Below, piece after piece: positions 1-8,331 of a stretch of 64,000 nucleotides of DNA. The position numbers and the translations under genes are program-made. Every line of letters begins with the position of its first letter. The stretch's first letter is position 1. Under the pieces are notes generated by a model, which saw only the letters and a list, made by a program, of their open reading frames with translations, ran no database searches and was not told where the DNA came from. The DNA is from Enterobacteriaceae bacterium UBA7338. Lineage in GTDB: Bacteria > Pseudomonadota > Gammaproteobacteria > Enterobacterales > Enterobacteriaceae. The stretch is taken from the NCBI GenBank assembly GCA_002480085.1, contig DKPJ01000012.1, positions 124,001 to 188,000 of the forward strand, read 5' to 3'.

Positions 1-385
1 TCACGCGGGCGGCAAGCTGATCGAGCGGAAGATGCAGCGCATCCGCCAGCGCTTTCCAGCGGTTGTCGAGCGTAATACCGCCGGCGTCATGCAGCTCTTT
101 CGGATCCGCCCAGATTGCCTTCACCGGCACGCTCACCGCCAGCGGACGGCCGGAGCGGTCGGTGATCAGACCGCGAGAGGTGGAGACCTCCTGCACGCGC
201 AGCGAGCGCAGGTCGCCCTGACGCACCAGCATATCCGGGTTGATAACCTGTAACCATGCGACGCGCCCCAGCAGAAACGCCAGCGCCAGTAAAATACATC
301 CGCAAAGCAACGCAAAACGCCAACTCACAAAGTTGGCCTGCTCTTCCTGACGTTTTGGTTTAAGCGTCTTCACCGCTGCTTTCAT
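1..385 (-). CDS. ftsI: FtsI (PBP3) peptidoglycan transpeptidase, N-terminal part, runs off the window
   Basis: Septal peptidoglycan DD-transpeptidase of the divisome, held in the inner membrane. Only the first 128 codons are present. Translation starts MKAAVKTLKPKRQEEQ, followed by one membrane helix (about residues 22-41, LLCGCILLALAFLLG), then the start of the PBP dimerisation domain with RGLITDRSGRPLAVS. The catalytic serine domain lies outside the window. ATG is at 385-383, 15 bp after the ftsL stop, as expected inside the mra/dcw operon. The truncation is only the window edge. Confidence 0.95.
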   Translation of the reverse strand, partial: MKAAVKTLKPKRQEEQANFVSWRFALLCGCILLALAFLLGRVAWLQVINPDMLVRQGDLRSLRVQEVSTSRGLITDRSGRPLAVSVPVKAIWADPKELHDAGGITLDNRWKALADALHLPLDQLAARV

Positions 386-400
386 GCGTCGCGTAAGTCC

Positions 401-766
401 TTATTTCTGTACTACGATGTTTTCTTGTGAAGGATCAACATGCTGCAACTGCAGCTTCTCGGTGGCGATCCGTTCAACGCGGCTGTGATCGCCGAGAGCA
501 TTCTCTTCAAGGATCAGGTTGCGCCACTCGATATCCAGCGCGTCGCGCTCCAGTACCAGCTGCTCACGCTGCGCCGTCAGCAGACGGGTATGGTGCGCGG
601 TCGTCACCACCGTCACCGCCGTCACGATGATGCAGATGAACAGACAGAGCGGCAGTTTCCCAAAGCGCAAGAGATCGTCCGCGATCACGCCAGGCAACGC
701 ATGGCGCTCGGTGTTTCCTAACGACCCTTTTACTTTGCTAAAGGTCTCTGCCACCCTGCCGATCAT
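401..766 (-). CDS. ftsL: FtsL cell division protein
   Basis: Small bitopic divisome protein that joins FtsB and FtsQ and helps activate FtsWI. It has 121 residues, the family's usual length. A short cytoplasmic N-terminus is followed by one membrane helix (about 38-57, LCLFICIIVTAVTVVTTAHH) and a periplasmic leucine-zipper coiled coil (about 60-105). The start ATG overlaps the rsmH stop by 4 bp (ATGA), so translation is probably coupled. It is the third gene of the mraZ-rsmH-ftsL-ftsI operon. Confidence 0.96.
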   Translation of the reverse strand: MIGRVAETFSKVKGSLGNTERHALPGVIADDLLRFGKLPLCLFICIIVTAVTVVTTAHHTRLLTAQREQLVLERDALDIEWRNLILEENALGDHSRVERIATEKLQLQHVDPSQENIVVQK

Positions 767-1704
767 GCGTTCGTCCTCTCTGCGATACGCAGCACTGAAC
801 TACGGGCGCGTGGATTCTCTGCCACCTCCTCTTCGCCCGGCATCAACTTGCCTAACGCTCGCAGATAACGGCCGCCCAGCTTGCTGAGCTGCGCTTCGGT
901 CATCGGTAACCCGGCTGGAACCTGTGGGCCGCGGCTCTGCTCACGCATAAAGCGTTTCACAATGCGATCCTCCAGCGAGTGGAAACTGATGATCGACAGC
1001 CTGCCGCCCGGGGCCAGCACGTCGAGCGAGTTTTTTAGCGCCTGCTCTATCTCCTCCAGTTCGCTGTTCACCCAGATGCGCACCGCCTGGAAGGTACGGG
1101 TCGCGGGGTGTTTATGCTTATCCTTCACCGGGGTGGCGGCGGCAATCACTTCCGCCAGCTCTTTGGTGCGGGTCATCGGCTCTATGCGGTTACGCTCCAC
1201 GATGGCGCGGGCAATACGTTTGCCAAAACGCTCTTCGCCAAAGGTTTTAATCACCCAGGCGATATCGGCTTCGTCAGCGGTTTGTAACCATTCGGCGGCA
1301 GACTGGCCGCGGGTGGGATCCATACGCATGTCCAGCGGACCGTCGCGCATAAAGGAGAAGCCACGCTCAGCATCGTCAAGCTGCGGTGAGGAGACGCCAA
1401 GATCGAGAAGGATGCCGTCGATCTTGCCGGTGAGATCGCGCTCGCGAACGTAGTCCGCCAGCCCGGAGAAAGGCCCGTGCACAATTGAGAAGCGTGGATC
1501 GTCAATGGTTTTAGCGATAGCAATCGCCTCAGGATCGCGATCGATTGCCAGCAGCCGTCCCTCCGCCCCCAGCTGGGAGAGGATCAGGCGCGAGTGGCCA
1601 CCGCGACCAAAAGTTCCATCTATGTAGGTGCCGTCAGGACGAATGTTCAGGCCGTTAACAGCCTCGTCCAGCAGTACCGTTGTGTGTTTAAAATTTTCCA
1701 TCAT
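763..1704 (-). CDS. rsmH: RsmH, 16S rRNA (cytosine-1402-N4)-methyltransferase
   Basis: Methylates N4 of C1402 in 16S rRNA at the ribosomal P site, using S-adenosylmethionine. It has 313 residues, the full family length. The AdoMet-binding loop is visible as DGTFGRGGHS (about residues 29-38), with LLDLGVSSPQLD further on and SFHSLEDRIVK in the C-terminal part. It lies 2 bp downstream of mraZ and overlaps ftsL, all in one operon. Formerly mraW. Nothing in it is unusual. Confidence 0.97.
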   Translation of the reverse strand: MMENFKHTTVLLDEAVNGLNIRPDGTYIDGTFGRGGHSRLILSQLGAEGRLLAIDRDPEAIAIAKTIDDPRFSIVHGPFSGLADYVRERDLTGKIDGILLDLGVSSPQLDDAERGFSFMRDGPLDMRMDPTRGQSAAEWLQTADEADIAWVIKTFGEERFGKRIARAIVERNRIEPMTRTKELAEVIAAATPVKDKHKHPATRTFQAVRIWVNSELEEIEQALKNSLDVLAPGGRLSIISFHSLEDRIVKRFMREQSRGPQVPAGLPMTEAQLSKLGGRYLRALGKLMPGEEEVAENPRARSSVLRIAERTNA

Positions 1705-1706
1705 CG

Positions 1707-2165
1707 TTATAGAGACAAATCCTGCAATCGCTCTGAAAGTGGTTCAGAGCCTGACTGCTCAGCGTCGATATCTTCCTTGACCCGTTGATACCAGGTCGTT
1801 TCATCCCACAGCTCAAACTTGTTAAACTGCCCGACCAGCATCACTTCTTTGTTCAGTCCGGCATGGTGCCGTAAAACGGGAGCAATCAATAAGCGCCCCG
1901 CGCTATCCATCTGACATTCACTGGCATGTCCCAGCAGTAAACGCTGCACGCGTCGCTCCGCGGGATTCATGCTCGACAGACGCGATAATTTTTGTTCAAT
2001 AATTTCCCATTCCGGGAGGGGGTAAAGCAGCAGGCAGGCGTGATGAATGTCAATGGTACAGACCATCTGACCGGCAGCATGCTCGACGAGTTGTTCCCGG
2101 TAGCGAACAGGCACGGACAACCGGCCTTTACTGTCGAGATTAACTAACGTTGCCCCACGGAACAT
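1707..2165 (-). CDS. mraZ: MraZ, transcriptional regulator of the dcw cluster
   Basis: DNA-binding protein with two AbrB/SpoVT-like swapped-hairpin domains that forms a ring and represses its own operon. It has 152 residues, as in E. coli. The paired motifs are visible as NLDSKGRLSVP (first domain) and MDSAGRLLIAP (second domain). It is the first gene of the mra operon. Its binding repeats lie 29-53 bp upstream of the ATG and its promoter just beyond, so autoregulation is expected. Confidence 0.97.
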   Translation of the reverse strand: MFRGATLVNLDSKGRLSVPVRYREQLVEHAAGQMVCTIDIHHACLLLYPLPEWEIIEQKLSRLSSMNPAERRVQRLLLGHASECQMDSAGRLLIAPVLRHHAGLNKEVMLVGQFNKFELWDETTWYQRVKEDIDAEQSGSEPLSERLQDLSL

Positions 2166-2193
2166 GCCAGTTTCACCTCAAAATCAACCTTTC

Positions 2194-2218
2194 ACCACTT
2201 TTTCCCACAAATCCCCAC
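2194..2218 (-). promoter_or_regulatory. MraZ operator, three tandem boxes
   Basis: Read on the minus strand there are three GTGG-type boxes with an exact 10-bp period: GTGGG (2218-2214), GTGGG (2208-2204) and GTGGT (2198-2194). This is the direct-repeat arrangement known for MraZ operators. They lie between the mraZ promoter and the mraZ start. Confidence 0.8.
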
Positions 2219-2224
2219 CGAGGG

Positions 2225-2254
2225 AGTTTACGGAGCGGAGGAAAAGCTTGTCAA
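2225..2254 (-). promoter_or_regulatory. Pmra promoter of the division/cell-wall cluster
   Basis: Minus-strand -35 TTGACA (2254-2249), 18-bp spacer, -10 TAAACT (2230-2225). Spacer and hexamers are nearly those of the E. coli mra promoter as I know it. It drives mraZ and the downstream division genes. Confidence 0.8.
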
Positions 2255-2782
2255 GCCAGCACTGAGGCTAACGAGTCCGAAACAACCACGATTAATTGTG
2301 GATAACAGGCCCGTACAAAATGTGCTCAACGCGCGCTGCAAATTAACGTCATGAATATTTGCAAAAAAAATAATGAGTCCGCATGAGACGGCAAAAAGCC
2401 TAAGTCACGATCCGGATTAAATATAAAGTGTCAGTTTGCGACGCGGGCAGCATTTTAAGCCATATTGTCAATGGTTAACAGCGTCAGTTGCAGGCGGAGC
2501 GACGTCAGGTCGCTTGTTGAGAGCAGAGGTGAATTGTCATACTAAAGAAAAGGTCATTAATTCAGCGGTCCCGGCACAGATGTAACAAAACAATACAAAA
2601 TTAACGCACCGTTACCTCCTTTTCCCCTAAAAAAATGCGTTTTAAGAGTGAGGCGAAATTTAAAAAATAGCGGCCTATGGATTTTAAGGATTAATCCGAG
2701 CGTTAATTTACGTTAATACACCCCTTGCCGTCATATAAATGCGGGCGTGGAAAGAAAAGGCAGCTTTCTTTAAATAAAGATA
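2255..2782. other. Gene-free stretch between the mra promoter and cra
   Basis: I see no credible reading frame here. The stretch is A/T-rich with several T- and A-runs. It separates cra from the mra operon, as the comparable gap does in E. coli. No operator could be assigned. Confidence 0.6.
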
Positions 2783-2856
2783 CGCCCAGCGGCGCTGCGC
2801 TTGCACGGGCCTACGATCTGGCGTGCGCTGTAGGCCGGGCAGCGCCGCCCGGCGTT
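2783..2856. repeat. REP pair (BIME) downstream of cra
   Basis: Two facing REP units: GCCCAGCGGCGCTGCGC...GGGCCTAC at about 2783-2813, and GTAGGCCGGGCAGCGCCGCCC at about 2830-2856. The second unit ends 8 bp from the cra stop. Such pairs protect 3' ends and can bind gyrase or IHF. It probably shapes the 3' end of the cra transcript. Confidence 0.85.
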
Positions 2857-2864
2857 TACGATCG

Positions 2865-3869
2865 TCAGATGCGGTTTAGCACGCCGCGGCGGTAGAGGTT
2901 GCGCTTGATGCGGCTCAGACCGGGCTTCGGCTTACGCGGCTCGTCAAGGCTGGCCAGAACGATCTCCAGCACCCGCTCTGCCACATCGCGATGGCGCTGG
3001 GCCACGGCCAGCACCGGACACTGTAAAAAGTCCAGCAGCTCATGATCGCCAAAGGTGGCAATCGCTAAGTTAGCTGGCAGATGGCCGTCGCGACGCAGCG
3101 TCACATCCATCACCCCCTGTAGCAGGGCAAATGAGGTAGTAAACAGCGCCTGCGGCATCGGGTTGGTCTCCAGCCACTTATCAAAAAGCTGTGCGGCGGC
3201 TTCGCGCTCGTAGCTGTTGGCGTAAAGGAAGCTCACCTCGCGCGGATCGTCTCTCCAGGCGGTACGGAAACCCTGCTCGCGCAGGAAGCTGACCGAAAGC
3301 TCCGGGAGCGCCCCCAGATAGAGGACCTTCTCCGCCGGGAAGGTGCGCAGCTCCGCCGCCAGCATCTCGGCATCGTCCTGATCGGCACCGACCACGCTGG
3401 TGAAGTGCTCCCGGTCTAACGCCCGGTCGAGGGCGACGATAGGAAAAGCGTCGTTGGCCCAGCGCTGGTAGAACGGGTGCTCTGGCGGCAGCGACGTCGA
3501 TACGATGATGGCATCGACCTGACGCTGCAGAAGATGCTCAATGCAGCGCATCTCGTTATCCGGCTGATCTTCCGAACAGGCAATGAGGAGCTGATAGCCG
3601 CGCTGGCGCGCCTGCCGCTCAAGGTAGTTAGCAATGCGGGTATAGCTGGTGTTTTCCAGATCGGGAATAACCAGGCCAATCGATCGCGTGCGTCCTGCCC
3701 GCAGCCCGGCGGCTACCGCATTCGGATGGTAGTTATGCTCGCGCACGACGGCCATGACTTTTTCAACGGTTTTATCGCTAACGCGGTACTGCTTCGCTTT
3801 GCCGTTGATCACATAGCTTGCTGTGGTACGTGAGACGCCGGCAAGCCGGGCGATTTCATCCAGTTTCAC
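2865..3869 (-). CDS. cra: Cra (FruR), catabolite repressor/activator
   Basis: LacI-family regulator that switches carbon flow between glycolysis and gluconeogenesis and responds to fructose-1-phosphate. It has 334 residues, identical to the E. coli length. The N-terminal helix-turn-helix is KLDEIARLAGVSRTTASYVI, followed by the hinge and a periplasmic-binding-like effector domain. The start is GTG (3869-3867) with GAGAGG just upstream, the same start codon as E. coli. It is transcribed after ilvIH, separated by a terminator, and probably has its own promoter. Confidence 0.97.
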   Translation of the reverse strand: MKLDEIARLAGVSRTTASYVINGKAKQYRVSDKTVEKVMAVVREHNYHPNAVAAGLRAGRTRSIGLVIPDLENTSYTRIANYLERQARQRGYQLLIACSEDQPDNEMRCIEHLLQRQVDAIIVSTSLPPEHPFYQRWANDAFPIVALDRALDREHFTSVVGADQDDAEMLAAELRTFPAEKVLYLGALPELSVSFLREQGFRTAWRDDPREVSFLYANSYEREAAAQLFDKWLETNPMPQALFTTSFALLQGVMDVTLRRDGHLPANLAIATFGDHELLDFLQCPVLAVAQRHRDVAERVLEIVLASLDEPRKPKPGLSRIKRNLYRRGVLNRI

Positions 3870-3995
3870 AATTGCCTCTCAAAAAAAAAGGATACTCCAT
3901 AACCTTTTTTGGAATATAGGTTTAATTCCACAATATCTAAACGCAGAATAGTCACTGCGGCAACCGCTTTCGCTCAGCCTTCCGTCTGTTTTCGC

Positions 3996-4024
3996 AAAAA
4001 AAAGCCCGACGCGATCCGCCGGGC
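3996..4024 (-). terminator. Rho-independent terminator after ilvH
   Basis: The minus strand reads GCCCGGC, a 7-nt loop, GTCGGGC, then a run of eight T. The stem lies at 4024-4004 and the T run at 4003-3996. It sits 25 bp beyond the ilvH stop and separates ilvIH from cra. Confidence 0.85.
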
Positions 4025-4049
4025 TGCGCATTTTGCTTTTGCCTTCAAC

Positions 4050-4541
4050 CTAACGCATGATTTTATCACCGCGCGACAGGCCCACCACCCCGGAGCGGGC
4101 GACCTCAACGATTTTCGCCACGTCGCGGATAGAGGCCAGAAACGCATCCAGCTTATCGCTGGTGCCGGCAAGCTGAACCGTGTAGATCGAGGGCGTCACG
4201 TCAATGATCTGGCCACGGAAGATCTCCGCGTTACGCTTCACCTCCTCCCGGCCATAGCCGCTGGCCTGGATCTTCACCAGCATGATCTCGCGCTCGACGT
4301 GCGCGCCCTGCCCCAGCTCGCTGACGCGCAGCACGTCCACCAGCTTATGCAGCTGCTTCTCGATCTGCTCCAGCACTTTGGCATCGCCTACCGTCTGAAT
4401 GGTCATGCGGGAGAGGGTCGGATCGTCGGTCGGCGCCACGGTCAGGCTCTCAATGTTGTAGCCACGCTGGGAGAAGAGACCAATCACGCGCGACAGCGCA
4501 CCCGATTCGTTCTCCAGTAACACAGATAATATCCGACGCAT
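4050..4541 (-). CDS. ilvH: IlvH, acetolactate synthase III regulatory subunit
   Basis: Small subunit that gives acetohydroxyacid synthase III its activity and valine feedback sensitivity. It has 163 residues. An N-terminal ACT domain starts RRILSVLLENESGALSRVIG, followed by the AHAS small-subunit C-terminal domain. I chose the ATG at 4541, which matches the family start and lies 2 bp after the ilvI stop. A longer frame to 4571 would run into ilvI. Confidence 0.96.
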   Translation of the reverse strand: MRRILSVLLENESGALSRVIGLFSQRGYNIESLTVAPTDDPTLSRMTIQTVGDAKVLEQIEKQLHKLVDVLRVSELGQGAHVEREIMLVKIQASGYGREEVKRNAEIFRGQIIDVTPSIYTVQLAGTSDKLDAFLASIRDVAKIVEVARSGVVGLSRGDKIMR

Positions 4542-4543
4542 AA

Positions 4544-6268
4544 TCAGGTTCTCTCCGTTTTGCTTAACCACATCTCATCCATGCCGCCCCCGCGGATCTG
4601 CATGGGATACACATGCTCACTGCCGTCAACGGTTACATCAACAAACACCAGACGGCCATTTTTCACCTGCGTCAGGGCCTCGCTCAGCTTCGCTTCCAGC
4701 TCATCGGGACGGGTAATTTGGATACCCACGTGGCCGTAGGCTTCGGCCAGGCGGGCAAAGTCCGGCAGGGATTGCATATAAGACTGGGAGTGGCGGCCGG
4801 AGTAGATCATATCCTGCCACTGCTTCACCATCCCGAGATAGCGGTTGTTCAGATTCAGCACCAGCACCGGCAGCTCATACTGCAGCGCCGTTGACAGCTC
4901 CTGAATGTTCATCTGGATACTGCCGTCGCCGGTCACGCAGACCACCATCTCCTCCGGCAGGGCCATCTTCACCCCCAGCGCGGCGGGCAGGCCGAAGCCC
5001 ATCGTGCCGAGGCCGCCGGAGTTGATCCAGCGGCGGGGCTTATCGAAAGGATAATAGAGGGCGGCAAACATCTGGTGCTGGCCAACGTCGGAGGTGACGT
5101 AGGCATCGCCATCGGTCAGACGCCAGATAGCTTCAATCACCGCCTGCGGCTTGATGCTCTCGCTCTGGGTGTCGTACTTCAGACATTGACGAGCGCGCCA
5201 GGTATCAATCGTCAGCCCCCAGTCGCGAATGTCGTCGAGGGGCTGAATGCTCTCCTCCTGAGCCAGCAGCTCCAGCATCTGCTCCAGTACCTGCCGGGCG
5301 TCGCCCACGATAGGCACGTCCGCCGCTACCGTTTTCGAAATCGAGGTCGGATCGATATCGATGTGCAGCACCGTGGCGTTCGGGCAGTACTTCATCAGAT
5401 TGTTGGTAGTGCGATCGTCGAAGCGTACGCCGACGGCAAAGATCACGTCGGAGTGGTGCATCGTCATGTTGGCTTCATAGGTGCCGTGCATCCCCAGCAT
5501 TCCCAGCGCCTGGCGGTGGGTGGCCGGGAACGCGCCTAGCCCCATTAATGAAGAGACCACCGGCAGGTTCAGCTTCTCGGCCAGCTCGCGCAGCTGCCGA
5601 TCGCAGGCGGCGTTGATCGCCCCGCCGCCCACGTAGACCACCGGCTTCTTCGCGGCGATCAGCGTCTGCAAGGCGCGCTTGATCTGCCCCTTATGGCCCT
5701 GAGTGGTCGGGTTATAGGAGCGCATGCTCACCGACTCCGGCCAGACGTAGGGCAACTTATTCGCCGGGTTCATAATATCTTTTGGCAGATCGACCACCAC
5801 CGGGCCAGGGCGGCCGGTAGAGGCCAGCCAGAAGGCTTTCTTCAATACGCCCGGGATATCTTCTGCCTGTTTGACCAGGAAGCTGTGTTTCACCACCGGG
5901 CGGGAGATCCCCACCATATCGCACTCCTGAAAAGCGTCGTAGCCAATCAGCGAGGTGGCAACCTGCCCGGAGAGCACCACCAGCGGAATAGAGTCCATAT
6001 AGGCGGTGGCAATACCGGTAATCGCATTGGTTGCGCCAGGTCCGGAGGTCACCAGCACCACGCCCACTTCGCCGGTGGCGCGCGCCAGCCCGTCTGCCAT
6101 ATGGACCGCCGCCTGCTCGTGCCGCACCAGCACATGCTCAATGCCGCCCACCGTATGCAGGGCGTCGTAGATATCAAGGACCGCCCCTCCAGGGTAACCA
6201 AAGACCTGCTTTACCCCCTGATCGATGAGCGATCGGACGACCATTTCGGCTCCAGACAACATCTCCAT
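4544..6268 (-). CDS. ilvI: IlvI, acetolactate synthase III catalytic subunit
   Basis: Thiamine-diphosphate enzyme that condenses pyruvate to acetolactate (valine, leucine) or, with 2-ketobutyrate, to acetohydroxybutyrate (isoleucine). It has 574 residues, the E. coli length. N-terminal ThDP motif GYPGGAVLDIYDAL with the catalytic glutamate in RHEQAAVHMADG; C-terminal ThDP/Mg motif GDGSIQMNIQELSTALQ. A GGAGG ribosome site precedes the ATG. In E. coli the operon is activated by Lrp and repressed by leucine; that is likely but not shown here. Confidence 0.97.
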   Translation of the reverse strand: MEMLSGAEMVVRSLIDQGVKQVFGYPGGAVLDIYDALHTVGGIEHVLVRHEQAAVHMADGLARATGEVGVVLVTSGPGATNAITGIATAYMDSIPLVVLSGQVATSLIGYDAFQECDMVGISRPVVKHSFLVKQAEDIPGVLKKAFWLASTGRPGPVVVDLPKDIMNPANKLPYVWPESVSMRSYNPTTQGHKGQIKRALQTLIAAKKPVVYVGGGAINAACDRQLRELAEKLNLPVVSSLMGLGAFPATHRQALGMLGMHGTYEANMTMHHSDVIFAVGVRFDDRTTNNLMKYCPNATVLHIDIDPTSISKTVAADVPIVGDARQVLEQMLELLAQEESIQPLDDIRDWGLTIDTWRARQCLKYDTQSESIKPQAVIEAIWRLTDGDAYVTSDVGQHQMFAALYYPFDKPRRWINSGGLGTMGFGLPAALGVKMALPEEMVVCVTGDGSIQMNIQELSTALQYELPVLVLNLNNRYLGMVKQWQDMIYSGRHSQSYMQSLPDFARLAEAYGHVGIQITRPDELEAKLSEALTQVKNGRLVFVDVTVDGSEHVYPMQIRGGGMDEMWLSKTERT

Positions 6269-6579
6269 GACTTGCCTCCAGGCTTATATATAGTGTTAGT
6301 TACCTTAACTGCTGATTACGGGGCAGGCAATTAGCAAACGATTAGCGGTGCAGCAGGTAAAAAGAGGAAGCGGGAGGTGAATAAAAGGTTATTAGTGGAT
6401 TCAACTGCAATAAGGAAAGCTGATGATGCTTCATCATTTGAAACGGGCCACATACAGCCATTCATCCATTTTTCACCCTTCGGCAAAGCATAGATAAAAA
6501 TCACATTAGTTAAAAATCGCGCAAATGACCCCTTTTGCAGCATAAACCGGATAGCAGCTATCCGGTTTAGACCCATAGC
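6269..6579. promoter_or_regulatory. ilvIH control region between ilvI and the leuO 3' end
   Basis: About 310 bp, A/T-rich, with no supported gene. The small minus-strand frame inside it has no family signature. In E. coli this upstream region holds Lrp sites. The minus strand has CTATATATAAG about 20 bp before the ilvI ribosome site, a possible -10 region. I cannot place Lrp sites by eye. Confidence 0.5.
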
Positions 6580-7545
6580 CTATACGCGGCGGCAAACGTC
6601 GATTAATAGCTCTTCCATCCACTGATGGGCTTTATCGCGCCCGGCTGCCTCGTGCCATGATAAAAAGCAGGTGCGGCTATTGCGCTTTAACGGCAGCGGC
6701 ATAATTTCCAGCTCCAGGCTGTCGGCAAATTTTTCACTTAGCCAGCGCGGAGCAATACAGACCAGCTGGGTTTGCGAAACAACGTTAAGCACGCTGACCA
6801 GCGCCATTCCCTGGTAGGCAATTCGGCTCTGTTTATCCGGCGTGTCATACCACGGCTGGCTAAAAGAGGCGTAGCGCTCAAGCGAAACTACCGCATGCTC
6901 TTCATTATATATATCAGCTTCGGTTAACGGATTATAGATACGTGGATGCCGTTTGCTGGCCACCAGCACCATCTCATCGTTAAAAAGCGGCAGGCAGGAG
7001 AACTCCGGGCGTTTAAACTCCTCATAACCAATGACAAACCCGGTCTCCTGATAGCGTAGCTGATGCTCAATATTTTTATCCAGCGCCGAGCTAAAGACCA
7101 AATGAATATTGGGTGCGTCCTTTTCAATACGATTATAGATAGTTGACGTCAGCCAGGTATCCAGTGGACTGCAGATGCAAATATGGAAAATACGCTCGCT
7201 TTTAAGCGGGTCAAAGCCAGAGCCAGGAAGTTCATTCTGAATAAGCTGCAGCGCCTGATGAACCGAGCCGAAGAGCTGATAGGCCCGTGCCGTAGGCTTG
7301 ATGCCACGGCCATAGCGGGAGAAGAGATCGTCGTTAAACAGCACCTTCAGGCGGGCTACCGCATTGCTGACCGCTGGCTGCGACATGCCGAGATTGCGCG
7401 CTGCCCGGGTGATATTCTGCTCCTGCATAACCGCATCGAAAACGGTCAATAAATTAAGATCGACCTGGCGGAGCTTCGACTTCATATCATAAGGCAGAGA
7501 AAGATATTCATTTTTGACTTCTGACATTTTTGACTCCACTGTCAT
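6580..7545 (-). CDS. leuO: LeuO, LysR-family global regulator
   Basis: LysR-type regulator that opposes H-NS silencing and affects stress, fimbrial and defence genes. It has 321 residues, slightly longer at the N-terminus than the 314 of E. coli. HTH region VDLNLLTVFDAVMQEQNITR with GMSQPAVSNAVARL; the effector domain includes RYQETGFVIGYEEFKRPEFS. I chose the ATG at 7545 because AAGGAG lies 6 bp upstream. It lies divergent from leuL across a long A/T-rich gap, as in E. coli. Confidence 0.96.
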   Translation of the reverse strand: MTVESKMSEVKNEYLSLPYDMKSKLRQVDLNLLTVFDAVMQEQNITRAARNLGMSQPAVSNAVARLKVLFNDDLFSRYGRGIKPTARAYQLFGSVHQALQLIQNELPGSGFDPLKSERIFHICICSPLDTWLTSTIYNRIEKDAPNIHLVFSSALDKNIEHQLRYQETGFVIGYEEFKRPEFSCLPLFNDEMVLVASKRHPRIYNPLTEADIYNEEHAVVSLERYASFSQPWYDTPDKQSRIAYQGMALVSVLNVVSQTQLVCIAPRWLSEKFADSLELEIMPLPLKRNSRTCFLSWHEAAGRDKAHQWMEELLIDVCRRV

Positions 7546-8087
7546 ACTAAACTCCTTTTGCTGGCACGCGTAAAACACCTTTGAATATATGAGTTACCGA
7601 GCATATAAATAAGCAAAAGCAGTATCGTATAATTTTAGAAAAAATACAGGGTAATTTTGGATAACTTTACGGGGAAAGCGTAATTTACATCACGCTTCTT
7701 TATTGTCCAATGCATAACCTGAACGCTATGGGCGCCATAAAAACATAGACATCATGAATAATCAAAGCGATATATACTTAAAACAAAATTCAGATTTTCT
7801 AAAGTCATCTAATTGATTATTGGTAAAATGAAGAGGGATTGTGCCAGAATTGTAAAAAAACATATAAAAAAGATATTATAAAGATATTAAATTCAGCCAA
7901 ATCAAGCAAATGAAGCGTAATATTACCCTGTGACAGTATATATGCATTTGTAAATAAAATATGTCTGCCAGAAACCAGCCGAGACGGGCATCATCTCAGG
8001 AATGAAAATGTTTCGCCCATTCTGTCCTAAATAGCACAATAATCTTCTCCCCTGCTCCCGCCTCCGTCGGTTTTTCTACCTCTGCTG
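7546..8087. promoter_or_regulatory. A/T-rich leuO-leuL divergent control region
   Basis: Roughly 540 bp of very A/T-rich DNA with no credible gene. Composition and position match the E. coli leuO upstream region, where H-NS silences and LeuO relays promoter activity. Long A- and T-tracts are visible around 7600-7950. The function is inferred from position and composition only. Confidence 0.6.
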
Positions 8088-8116
8088 TTGACATCACTAA
8101 GCATATCCAGTACCAC
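8088..8116 (+). promoter_or_regulatory. leuLABCD promoter
   Basis: The -35 TTGACA (8088-8093), a 17-bp spacer ending ATCCAG and the -10 TACCAC (8111-8116) match the layout of the E. coli leu promoter as I know it, where the -10 is TAACTC. It lies 33 bp upstream of leuL. Confidence 0.7.
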
Positions 8117-8149
8117 TAAAAGCATATCGATTTCATCTGGAGCTGACGC

Positions 8150-8236
8150 ATGATTCGCAACGTTCGTATCGCCGGTCTACTACTACTAAACGCATCCTCT
8201 TTGCGCGGTGGACTGGTGGGCGACAAACAGAGTTAA
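8150..8236 (+). CDS. leuL: LeuL, leu operon leader peptide
   Basis: A 28-codon leader peptide that senses leucyl-tRNA. It contains four consecutive leucine codons, all the rare CTA (8177-8188). Slow translation there lets an antiterminator form and leuABCD be transcribed. The core GLLLLNASSLRG matches E. coli LeuL; the C-terminus differs. The attenuator hairpin starts 24 bp after the stop. Too short for normal gene calling, but well supported by position and codons. Confidence 0.93.
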   Translation: MIRNVRIAGLLLLNASSLRGGLVGDKQS

Positions 8237-8260
8237 GTCAGCTTCCGGTTAAAACAGAGA

Positions 8261-8286
8261 ACCCGCGCCAATGCGCGGGTTTTTTT
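8261..8286 (+). terminator. leu operon attenuator terminator
   Basis: A perfect 8-bp stem, ACCCGCGC (8261-8268) with GCGCGGGT (8273-8280), a 4-nt loop and six T. It lies between leuL and leuA, the position of the leucine-responsive attenuator. Confidence 0.92.
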
Positions 8287-8331
8287 ATGCTCGTAGCACA
8301 AGGCGACTTCCGACAGACAAGGACCTAAACC

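Noticed and set aside
6331..6576. 81-codon minus-strand frame between ilvI and leuO
   Set aside because: It lies in the expected control region of ilvIH and has no recognisable motif or ribosome site.
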